NCBI GenBank assembly: GCA_031431475.1
Contig: JANPDL010000031.1
Location: 62,001-126,000 of the forward strand
Reading direction: 5' to 3'
Length of the DNA stretch: 64,000 bases
Source: JADCCX01 sp031431475
GTDB lineage: Bacteria; Pseudomonadota; Alphaproteobacteria; Rhizobiales; Beijerinckiaceae
Shown: positions 26,856 through 37,100 of the stretch, one piece after another
Layout: every line of letters starts with the position of its first letter
Position numbering within the stretch: the first letter of the stretch is position 1
The notes under the pieces: model-generated
The model's input: only the letters and a program-made list of their open reading frames with translations
The model's database searches: none
Told to the model about the DNA's origin: nothing
Made by a program: the position numbers and the translations under genes

Positions 26856-27769
26856 TCGCGGATCTCGCGACGGCGCAGCCAGAGCGCACCAAAGCCCGCC
26901 ATGATCCCGATGAGGATGAACATCAGCACGGCCAGTGCAGAGCCCCGCCCAAAATCCTGCAGGCCAGCCGTCACGTTTCCGAAGGCGGTTCGGTAGAAAT
27001 AGAGACCGAGCACATCCGTCGCGCCAGCGGGTGAGCCATCAAGGCCGGTCATGACATAGGGCATCTCAAACCAGTTGAACGAACCGATAAGGGTGAGGAT
27101 TACCACAACGGTGGTCGCCGGAGCCACCAGCGGCCAGATGATGCGGGTGAGCAATTGCCAATCGCTGGCACCATCAAGCCGGGCCGCCTCGATGCTCTCC
27201 GCTCCGATGCGCTGCATACCGGCCAGAAAGACCAGCGCGGGAAAGCCCAGCCAGTGCCAGGCATTGACCAGCACCAGCGCGCCAAGCGCCGTGGACGTCT
27301 GCCCCAGCCAGGGTTGCGCCCAACCGACGAGCCCGATCGCCATCAAGCCCTGGTTCAGCAGCCCGAAGATCGGATTGAGGAAAAGTTTCCACATCGCACC
27401 GACGATCACCGTCGAAAGGATCACCGGCAGAAAGATAGCCACCTGATGGAAGCGATGGCCGGGAAGGGCCTTCAGCAGCAGGAAAGCCAGAACAAATGCC
27501 GTGCCGTTCTGCACAACCATGAGCGAGACGAAGACAATCGCGTTATGCGCCAGCGCCTGCCGGGTCCAGCTCGCGAAGGGTTCGACGAAGAGCACGGTGT
27601 GAAAATTCGCCAGCCCGGTAAAAGCGCCGCGTGCCAGCCCGTTCCAGGCATAGAAGCTGTAGAGAAAAGCGGATGCCAGTGGTGCCAGCACGAACAGCGT
27701 CACAATCAGTCCCGCCGGTGCCAGCAGCGTTGCGATCCACAGACGCCGGGACCAGGTGTTTGGGTTCAC
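26852..27769 (-). CDS. ABC sugar permease, MalF family
   Basis: 305 residues, six membrane segments. Typical features of the carbohydrate uptake family CUT1: FYAWNGLARGAFTGLANF in the first periplasmic loop and the EAA loop ESIEAARLDGASDWQLLTRI. It begins 6 bases after the binding-protein stop. No ATPase gene is found in this operon, so the transporter must borrow a shared MsmX/UgpC-type ATPase encoded elsewhere. Confidence 0.93.
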   Translation of the reverse strand: MNPNTWSRRLWIATLLAPAGLIVTLFVLAPLASAFLYSFYAWNGLARGAFTGLANFHTVLFVEPFASWTRQALAHNAIVFVSLMVVQNGTAFVLAFLLLKALPGHRFHQVAIFLPVILSTVIVGAMWKLFLNPIFGLLNQGLMAIGLVGWAQPWLGQTSTALGALVLVNAWHWLGFPALVFLAGMQRIGAESIEAARLDGASDWQLLTRIIWPLVAPATTVVVILTLIGSFNWFEMPYVMTGLDGSPAGATDVLGLYFYRTAFGNVTAGLQDFGRGSALAVLMFILIGIMAGFGALWLRRREIRE

Positions 27770-27775
27770 GTCACC

Positions 27776-29050
27776 TCAGCCCCGCTTGAACGGCTCGTGA
27801 TATGTCGCGATCCCTCTGGTGATCTCCGCGCCGAGATCGGCAGGGGACACCTGACCACCCATCATCTTCTGCACACCGCCCTGCAGCAGCGTGGAGCCCG
27901 TCGGATCCTGATAGCGGAAATGCACGGCCATTACGTAGTCCGATGCCGATTTGTTGAGCTCGGCCACGCGGGCCAGAGCCGGATCGGAGATCGTCACGCC
28001 GTTGATGGGCGAGATATTACCAAGCAGGGCCGAGAAACGGTCACCGAAGGCCTTGGTCGCCATGTGGCGAACCACCTTCAGCGCGGCATCCTTCTTGTCG
28101 CTCTTGGCATTCACCGCATAGCCGCCATCATAGAACAGCGAAACGAGGCGAGGCGAGCCTGCGGTCCTGGCGGGTGGCGCATGGAATTCCATGGGCAGAT
28201 TGGCATTCTGCCGCCTGAAATTGGCTATCTCGAACGACCCGCCTGCAAACATCGCAGCGCGGCCCGAAACGAAGAGCTGCTGCATCGTGGGATAATCGAC
28301 ACCTGAAAAACCCGTCGGCATGAACTCGCGCAGTTCCAGCAGCTTCGACAGCGCCTCGACATAACGCGGATCAGTGAATGTCGCCTTGCCCGCCACCATG
28401 TCAGCGACGAACTCACGACCGTGCCACGACGATGTGAAGACGCTGGTGAAAACCTCTACCATCCAGGCTGTCGCGAGCCCGTTGGCGATGGGTACGATGC
28501 CGCCGCCCTTCTCCTTGATGACCTTGCATACGGCAATCAGCTTATCCCAGGTCTCGGGGACCTGCAGGTTCAGGCGTGTGAATATCTCGCGGTTGATATG
28601 CAGGCCCAGCGTCTGCGACGCGAAGGGAATGGCGTAGGCCTGCTTTTCCGACCGCATGGAGACCGAACCCAGGGCAGTTTCCGGCAGATTGACGATCTCG
28701 GGCAAATTGTCCTTTGTCAGCGGCAGCAGATACCCCGCCTTGGCGAATTGCTCCGTGCCACCATAGGCCCTGACATGAACGACATCCGGCCCCTTGCCAG
28801 CGGCCAAAGCCGTTGACAGCGCCGTGCCGTAATTCTGCGGCTCGAAACCCTGAAAGGCTATCCTGATATCAGGATTGGACTGCGTGAATTCTCCGAAAAG
28901 CGTCGCATACTGCGTCCGGTCTTCCTGCCGCCAGGTCCAGAACGTCAGTTCAGACCCCTGCGCCTGCGCGCGGACCAGCAAGGCAGGCATCGAGAGCGAT
29001 GCGCCCGCCGCAATCCCTGCGAGTGCATTTCGGCGTGTCATCAGCGCCAT
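27776..29050 (-). CDS. Extracellular sugar-binding protein, family 1
   Basis: About 424 residues from the ATG at 29050, which has a GGAGGG ribosome site at the ideal distance; the upstream in-frame starts do not. The leader has a Tat-like pair (TRRNALAGIAAGASLSMPAL) with a cut near AQA. The mature part opens ELTFWTWRQEDRTQY, typical of CUT1 binding proteins. It contains FAGGSFEIANFR and DAALKVVRHMATKAFG in its second lobe. It presumably binds an N-acetylated amino sugar, judged only from the nanE gene in the same operon. It is the first gene of the operon. Confidence 0.9.
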   Translation of the reverse strand: MALMTRRNALAGIAAGASLSMPALLVRAQAQGSELTFWTWRQEDRTQYATLFGEFTQSNPDIRIAFQGFEPQNYGTALSTALAAGKGPDVVHVRAYGGTEQFAKAGYLLPLTKDNLPEIVNLPETALGSVSMRSEKQAYAIPFASQTLGLHINREIFTRLNLQVPETWDKLIAVCKVIKEKGGGIVPIANGLATAWMVEVFTSVFTSSWHGREFVADMVAGKATFTDPRYVEALSKLLELREFMPTGFSGVDYPTMQQLFVSGRAAMFAGGSFEIANFRRQNANLPMEFHAPPARTAGSPRLVSLFYDGGYAVNAKSDKKDAALKVVRHMATKAFGDRFSALLGNISPINGVTISDPALARVAELNKSASDYVMAVHFRYQDPTGSTLLQGGVQKMMGGQVSPADLGAEITRGIATYHEPFKRG

Positions 29051-29366
29051 ATTCATTCCCTCCAGGCAATCATCCACCGTTTGAATACGGCGTTTCCAGC
29101 ATCGTTCAGCGCCAACCGCAAACTGTCAAGGCGCAGAACGAAGCCCCCGAAAATCACTGCAAGCTGATATCCTCGGGTAAGGCCCAGGCCCTCAGGCTGA
29201 CTTGGTGGCAATAACGGGGGGAGAGGCACACCTTTCGAAGCATTCGAAAGGGCCAACTCACCCTGCTCGTAACCTATTGTTAAGGTTAACAATCCATAAC
29301 CGAAAAAGAATCGACCGACCGCGGAAGTTGGAATTGCACACTTCCCTAAATCCTGATCCGGGCAAG
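29051..29366. promoter_or_regulatory. Divergent intergenic region with a weak sugar-operon promoter
   Basis: 316 bases between the sugar-binding protein gene (minus) and the TolC-like gene (plus). A consensus -35 box TTGACA lies on the minus strand at 29129-29124, but the -10 at the expected spacing is poor. A/T-rich sequence at about 29275-29320 may carry the plus-strand promoter. An in-frame upstream extension of the TolC-like frame reaches 29202 but lacks coding character. Confidence 0.3.
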
Positions 29367-30947
29367 ATGGATGCGCCAGAAAACGGCCATAGAGGACTTG
29401 CGCTCATTGTATTGGTCTGTTCAGCGATCCTCGGCGGCTGTGTCGGAGCACGCGACGATGCGTCATCGTCCATAGCAGGTTGCTCAATTGAGTTTAACAC
29501 TGCGCCAGCTGCCCAGCCTTGCATGCCCGTAACGACAATTGCTGCTTCCGATCAAGACCTATCGGGCGCTTCAACGCTTGAGCCTCCAAAGCGGACAGTT
29601 GGGCCCGGTCAGTCAGCGTCAACTGGATCTCTGCAACCACCCGTTGCCGGAGCAAAACCTCATCGCGCGCAAGACGCGCGCAGCAAGCCCGTACCGGCGA
29701 GCTCCATATCAAAACTGGCCGATGCAGTCGCAACCACAATCCTCACCTATCCCGAGATCAAGATCAATCAGGCAAGGGTCCGAGAAGCTAGTGCTGGCAT
29801 AGGTATTGCCCAGGCCGCCCTTTACCCGACCCTCGATGTGCGGGTTGCACAAGGCGGGAATTTTTCTGGCAACTACGAAGGCAAAAACATTCCCTACAAG
29901 GCTTCCTCGAATGCGCTTGAAGGCCGCTTTGATGGTGGGTTGATCCTTCGCCAGCTTGTCTATGATTTCGGGGCGGCAGAAGCTGATATTGATCGGGCAC
30001 GCCTGCTGCGCGATGCCGAAAAGCAGAAATTGCAGGAGAAGGTCGAGGAGATCGCACACCGGACCTCACAGACCTACCTACGGATTATCGAGCAGCGGGC
30101 GTTGCTGGCTCTGGTCGATGAAATCATCATTGCCCATGAGCAACTCGCCAAGATTGTACAGGCCCATAATGCGGAGGGTCATGGCACAGTCGCTGACGTG
30201 CAGCGTGTGGCGTCGCGCCTTGTCGATGTGCGTGCCATTCGTGCCGATGTTTCACTGCAGTTGCTGGCTGCGGAAGACCAGATGAGCCGTTTTACAAAGC
30301 AACCGACGGGGCGCCTTGCCCCGGTACCGGATTACACCAGAAGCATTCCCAAAAGCCCCACAGCGGCCATTACAAGGGTGCTGACACAAAACCCGCGCCT
30401 TGGTGCCTTGATGGCGACACGCCAGGCAACGCAGCGCGAGCTTGACTCATACCAGGCGTCCATCCTGCCGAAGATCAATCTTGAAGTGGAAACAGAATCG
30501 AAAAATTTCCGCACGGGTCAACTCGGTCGAACCCAGGCTGAAGGCCGTGCCATGCTCGCTATTCGCTACCGGCTGATGGATGGCGGGTTGAGTGCTGCAA
30601 CCCAGGAACAAATCGGCGCACGGATCAACGGTGCCGAGCTGTCTTACGTCAATGAACGCGAGCAGATTGAGGCCGATATTCGGCAAGCATATAGAGCGAT
30701 TGATTCTGCAAACCGCAAGACGCGCCTCATCTCGGAGGGGGTTGAGGCATCCCGCAAGGTCAGGGAATTGTATCTCGAACAGTTCAAGGGCGGCAAACGA
30801 ACGATTTTTGAACTGCTTGACGGGCAGATGTCCTATTACACCATCCGACGGTCGCAGATTGAAAGCCAGTTCGAGGGCCGTCGCGCCGTCTTTGACATCC
30901 TCCGTGCGACCAGTGATCTGACGCTCGCACTATCCGGGCGCACCTGA
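29367..30947 (+). CDS. TolC-family outer membrane lipoprotein of a type I secretion system
   Basis: About 526 residues from the ATG at 29367. The start gives a short basic leader, a hydrophobic stretch GLALIVLVCSAILGGC and a lipobox cysteine at C25. A long Ser/Pro/Ala-rich linker (about residues 26-115) precedes two outer-membrane-efflux repeats: TYPEIKINQARVREASAGIG with GGNFSGNYEG, and IRQAYRAIDSANRKTRLISE with YLEQFKGGKRTIFELLDGQM near the end. It should form the trimeric outer membrane duct for the giant protein encoded next, 187 bases downstream. Lipidation and the long linker are unusual for a type I secretion TolC. Starts at or after 29202 are possible alternatives. Confidence 0.88.
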   Translation: MDAPENGHRGLALIVLVCSAILGGCVGARDDASSSIAGCSIEFNTAPAAQPCMPVTTIAASDQDLSGASTLEPPKRTVGPGQSASTGSLQPPVAGAKPHRAQDARSKPVPASSISKLADAVATTILTYPEIKINQARVREASAGIGIAQAALYPTLDVRVAQGGNFSGNYEGKNIPYKASSNALEGRFDGGLILRQLVYDFGAAEADIDRARLLRDAEKQKLQEKVEEIAHRTSQTYLRIIEQRALLALVDEIIIAHEQLAKIVQAHNAEGHGTVADVQRVASRLVDVRAIRADVSLQLLAAEDQMSRFTKQPTGRLAPVPDYTRSIPKSPTAAITRVLTQNPRLGALMATRQATQRELDSYQASILPKINLEVETESKNFRTGQLGRTQAEGRAMLAIRYRLMDGGLSAATQEQIGARINGAELSYVNEREQIEADIRQAYRAIDSANRKTRLISEGVEASRKVRELYLEQFKGGKRTIFELLDGQMSYYTIRRSQIESQFEGRRAVFDILRATSDLTLALSGRT

Positions 30948-31134
30948 CTCCTGAGCGCTCTGGATTCGTGAATGAATTCCGGCAAGTAAGGCCTGTTTTT
31001 CAAGGCGTGTTAGGATGACCTTAAGTTAGCTCTGCCATCGTGCGGGGCTGAGGGTGTCGTCTTAAATTGCGTTCAGGCGCATCGGAAGACCAGCGTCGCC
31101 CGGGATTATTCGGGGCAGACGCGGATCAGATGGT

Positions 31135-34100
31135 ATGACTGAAGCAACATCAGGCACCGATAGCAAGACAGCTGATCGAGCAACCAATGCCATGCCGGGA
31201 ACTGGTATGGCTGTTGCGGCATTCGCTTCTGCGGGGACTGCGCTTGCGGACGTTCTCGTGATTGATCGCCCCGCCGCAGGTCAGATGAAAATTGTCGAGA
31301 CCGCTGCGGCGCGACTACTCAAGTTCAGCTTCGATCTCTCCAGCTGCAAGATCACCGTCCTTGATGTCGATGCCATCCTGGTTTTCCCGGACGGCGGCAA
31401 GATCGTGATGCCTAATTTTGCCCTGCAGATGGTTGTCGCCAGTCCACCGGTGATGCAGTTTGATGCTGTCACCGTAGAGCCGCATGTCCTGCTGGCGCGC
31501 GCCGGAGATATCAAACTGCTGGACCAGGTTCCGGAGTTTGCATTGTCGGATACAGCACGCCCGGACGCCAAGGCTGAGACACCGCAGCCAACGGCGCAGA
31601 TCGTGCAAGTGACGGCAACGCAGCAGTATGGCCATAGCGCAGGCCCGCAGTCGAGGCCGTTTGTCCTTGACGGTGCAGGCAGCGGATCGTCGCTGAATGA
31701 AACCAACGGACGTTATGCAAAACGCGTCGACAACGAAGAATCACAAGGTAGCAGCCTGAAGGGCGAAGGCGCGCTCACAGAAAACAGTCAACAGTCGTCG
31801 GCCACCGACAGCAATACAAATACGACGACAGATGTGATCAATGCCGCGCCGGAATTCACTTCGCCGCCTGATCTGATGCATGACGAAAATACGGCTCTTG
31901 TCACGACGCTCACGGCCACAGATGCCGATCAGGGCAGCATATTGACCTTTGCGGTCGTCGGTGGCGCGGATGCCGACAAGTTCTCCGTCAACAGCGCGAC
32001 GGGACGGCTCTACTTTATCGGGAATCCGGATTTTGAAGCACTGGCCTCGTACGACGGTTCAAACACTTACCAGGTGATCGTCGCTGTCAGCGACGGAATT
32101 GATTCCACAAGGCAATCGCTCACCATAACACTGGACAATATCAACGAGGCACCCGATGGCATCGCCATCTCTGCCGTGGGCGTTGACGAGGGCACTGCCA
32201 CAGGCACAGTCGTTGGGACTGTTACAGGCCATGATCCGGATGCGGGCGCGCAGCTCTCCTACACATTCGCCCCAGGCGGCGACGCAGGCGGGCGTTTCAC
32301 CATTAATGGATCGACTGGCATAGTCTCTGTGCTACGCGGTGATCTGATCGATTTCGAAGCGAGCCAGAGCCAGCTGATCGTTGTGCGGACGACTGATCAG
32401 GATGGCTTATCGTTCGACCGCGCCATTGTGATCTCCGTCAACGATACGAATGATGCCCCGGTCATCACCTCCAACGGTGGAGGTTCGTCCGCAGCGATAT
32501 CAATTTCCGAGAACGTGAGCAGCCTGACGACTGTGACCGCAACTGATGCGGATGCCGGCAGTGTCGTGTCGTACGCCATTGTCGGAGGAACGGACGCGGG
32601 CCGTTTTGCGATCGACAGCACCACGGGCACCTTGAGCTTTATTACAGCCATTGATTTCGAGGTTCCCGGTGATGCGAATGGCGACAACATCTACAATGTT
32701 GTGGTGCAGGCGTCTGATGGTCGTGGAGGCACTGATCAGCAAGCGCTTGCGATTGCGGTGGTCAATGCGAACGACCCTCCAGAATATCTTGTACTGTCCG
32801 CGAACATAGTGGCGGAGAATTCTGTCAATGGCAGCCTCATCGGCTTTGTTCACGCAACTGATCCGGACGTCAATTCCGTCCTGACCTATTCCTTCGTGTC
32901 CGGCGGTGATGCCGGAGGGCGGTTTGCCATCGACGCCGTGACTGGCGAGATATCTGTTCTGGATGGAACGCGGCTCGATTTCGAGAGCAACCCAACGCAG
33001 ACGATCATTGTTCGCGCGACAGACCAAGGAGGGTTATCGACAGACCGTGCGTTCGTCATCCAGTTGACGGATGTCAACGAAGCGCCATCAATCATCTCAG
33101 ATGGCGGCGGGACAACGGCGGCGTTTTCTGTTTCAGAAGGCAGTCCGCTCGCCACACGTGTTTCGGCATTCGATCCAGAAGGTGCATCGCTAACCTACAG
33201 CATCACAGGAGGGGCTGACGCTTCCCGGTTTACGATCAACAGCACAACCGGCGTTGTGACATTCATTGCCACGCCGAATTTCGAATTGCCGGGCGATGCG
33301 GATGCCGACAACATCTATCGACTGACAGTTCAGGTGTCGGACGGAACATTTACTGACAGCCAGGCCCTGTCGATCACAGTGACGGACACCACTGAGGCGC
33401 CGGTCATCACTTCAAATGGTGGTGGTGATTTCACCGCTGTCGCGCTTCTCGAAGGAGCGACGTTTGTCACGACTGTAACCGCAACTGATCCAGACGCTGG
33501 ATCGACGTTGAGCTACAGCATCATCGGTGGTGCCGATGCGTCGCGCTTTACGATCAACGCTCTGACTGGTGCCCTTTCGCTAATTGCCCCTCCTGATTTC
33601 GAGAGCCCAGCCGATGCAGACTTCAACAATATCTATGATGTGGTTGTGCAGGTATCAGATGGTTCGCTGACTGATGCGCAGGCTATTCAGGTCACCGTCA
33701 TCAACCAGAACGATGCGCCGGTCATCGTATCGGATGGCGGCAATGCGACGGCTGCGGTCTCTGCGGTGGAGAATAGCGCTTTTGTGACGACAGTCTCGGC
33801 GGTCGATCCTGACATTGGCTCGGTTCTTATCTACACGATTTCCGGCGGCGTCGATGCCAGCCGCTTTACGATCAATGCAAGCACGGGTGCCCTGATGTTC
33901 ATCGCGGTGCCGGACTTTGAAGCGCCGGTGGATATCGGAAGCGACAATGTCTATGACGTGCATGTTCAGGTCCTGGATGGCGTCGGCGGTGTTGATACAC
34001 AGTCGATCTCGGTCACCGTCACCAACCAGAACGAAGCGCCGGTGATTGTCTCCAATGGAGGCGGGCCAACGGCGGCTTTATCCATCCAGGAAAATCAAAC

Positions 34101-37100
34101 CGGCATTGCAACACTCGCAGCGACGGACCCCGACGCAGGAGCGGTCCTCACATATTCCATCTTCGGCGGCGCTGATGCTGCCAAATTCGTGATCAATGGG
34201 ACTACCGGTGCGCTGACATTCATCACGGCCCCGGACTTCGATATTGCGGGGGATGCCGGAGGCAACAACGTCTATGATGTGATTGTTCAGGTTTCCGACG
34301 GACTTGGCGGAATCGATCAACAAGCGATTGCGGTTACAGTCACCAACCAGAACGAAGCGCCGGTGATCACCTCAAATGGGGGGGGCGTGACTGCTGCGCT
34401 ATCAGTGCAGGAAAACGCGGCTGTGGTGACCACAGTAACGGCATCGGATCCCGATGCTGCGACAACCCTGACCTACACTATTGTGGGGGGCGCTGATGCT
34501 GGCAGGTTCAACATCAACCCGACCACCGGCGTCCTCACTTTTGTAGCCCCGCCAGATTTCGAGGTGCCTGGTGATGTTGGTGGTGACGGCGTCTATGACG
34601 TGACTGTGCAGGTCGCCGACGGCAATGGCGGCCTGGATACGCAAGCGATAGCCGTGACCGTTACCAACCAGAACGAAGCGCCGGTCATTGTTTCCAATGG
34701 AGGTGGTGCAACGGCAGCCGTTGCCGTTCTGGAGAATGCGACCGCAGTGTCTGTTGTGGTCGCAACTGATCCTGATGCGGGAGCTGTTCTGACATATTCA
34801 ATTTTCGGGGGCGCTGACGCAGCCAAGTTCACGATCAATGCGGCAACAGGGGTGCTGACATTCGTTTCAGCACCGGACTTCGAAAGCCCCGCCGATGTCG
34901 GGGGCAACAACATCTACGATGTGATCGTGCAGGTGTCCGACGGGCTGGGTGGCGTCGACACACAAGCGATCGCTGTTTCGGTCACCAACCAGAACGAAAC
35001 ACCATCGATCACATCCAATGGTGGTGGAGCAACGGCAAGCGTGACTGTCCAGGAGAATGGCACGGCGGTGACAACCGTCACGGCCAGCGATCCTGATGCT
35101 GCGACCACGCTGATCTATACCATCATTGGCGGTGCAGATTCGGCCAAGTTCACGATCAACCCCGCGAATGGCGTTCTGACTTTCCTCACCGGCCCTGATT
35201 TCGAGGCCCCGGGCGATGTCGGGGGTAACAACATTTATGACATTGTGGTGCAGGTATCCGATGGTCTGGGTGGCACGGATACCCAGGCTATCGCGGTGAC
35301 TGTCGTCAACCAGAACGAGGCCCCGGTCATTACCTCGAATGGCGGAGGCGCAACCGCTGGGGTCTCAGTCGCTGAAAACAGCACAGCCGTGACGACCGTC
35401 ACCGCCACCGACGTGGATGCCGGTGCAACCCGCACGTATTCCATCGTTGGCGGTGCAGATGCGGCATTGTTCACCGTCAATGCGTCAACGGGCGTGCTCG
35501 CCTTTTTGTCCGGGCGCAATTTTGAAGCGCCAAGCGATGTTGGTGCCAACAACATCTATGATGTTACCGTGCAAGTCTCGGACAGCCTCGGCGGGATTGA
35601 CACGCAGGCAATTGCCGTCACCATCACGAACGTCAACGAAGCGCCGGTCATTACGTCCAACGGCGGCGGCGCGACCGCCTCAATCTCCCGGGCGGAAAAC
35701 GGCACGAGTGTCACGACAGTGACATCAACGGACCCCGACGCCGGTGCGACCAGGACCTTCAGCATCATCGGTGGCGTCGATGCTGCCAAATTCACGATCA
35801 ATGCGGCGACGGGCGTTCTCACTTTCCTGACCGCCCCAAACTTCGAGTCACCCACCGACAGCGGTCTCAACAATATCTATGATGTGACGGTGCAGGTCTC
35901 GGACAGTCTCGGCGGGATCGATACGCAGGCGATTGCCGTCACCATTACTAACGCAAACGAAGCTCCGGACATCACCTCGAACGGTGGCCTGGCGACGGCA
36001 GCGATCTCCATGTCCGAGAACGGCACGGCGGTCACGACCGTTGCGGCCACCGACCCCGATGCCGCCGCAGTGCTGACATACTCCATCACGGGTGGTGCTG
36101 ACGCTGCGAAGTTTACAATCAACACTTCGACCGGCGTTCTCACATTCATCGCAGCACCGGATTTCGATATTCCGGGCGATGTGGGTGCGAATAATGTCTA
36201 TGATGTCACCGTGCAGGTCTCGGACAGCCTCGGCGGGATTGATACGCAGGCGATTGCCGTCACCATAACGAACGTCAACGAAGCGCCGGTCATCAGCTCG
36301 AATGGCGGCGGTGCGACCGCCTCGATCTCCCGGGCAGAAAATGGCACGAGTGTCACGACAGTGACTTCGACCGACCCCGACGCCGGAGCGACCAGGACCT
36401 TCAGCATCATCGGTGGTGCGGATGCCTCCAGGTTCACAATCAATCTGACGACGGGCGTGCTGACATTCGTGACGCCTCCAGACTTCGAGGCACCCACCGA
36501 CAGCGGTCTCAACAACATCTATGATGTGATGGTACAGGTCTCCGACAGTCTTGGCGGGATCGACACGCAGGCGATTGCCGTCACCATCACCAATGCCAAC
36601 GAGGCACCCGATATCACCTCGAATGGCGGCGCAGTGACGGCGGCGGTCTCGATTACAGAAAACACCACGGCGGTTACAACCGTTGCAGCCACCGATCCCG
36701 AGGCCGGTGCTGTGCTGACCTATTCCATCTCTGGCGGCGTGGATGCTGCCAAGTTTGCCATCAACGCCTCGACCGGTGTGCTGACATTCATTGCAGCACC
36801 AGATTTCGATATCGCAGGCGATGCTGGTGCAAACAATGTCTATGATGTCACCGTGCAGGTGTCCGACGGCCTCGGCGGAACCGACATGCAGGCGATTGCG
36901 GTTACTATCACGAACGTCAACGAGGCGCCTGTCATTACCTCGAATGGTGGGGGTGCGACGGCCTCGATATCACGCGCAGAGAACGGCACAAGTGTCACGA
37001 CCGTGACATCAACCGATCCCGACGCCGGAGCAACCATAACCTTCAGCATTGTCGGCGGAGCAGATGCCTCGCAATTCACGATCAATCCTACGACGGGTGT

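Noticed and set aside
31270..31284. LapG-type protease site (PAAG at residues 46-49 of the adhesin)
   Set aside because: The motif occurs, but no LapG or LapD gene is in the locus and four residues are too little evidence; possible by chance in an Ala/Gly-rich N-terminus.
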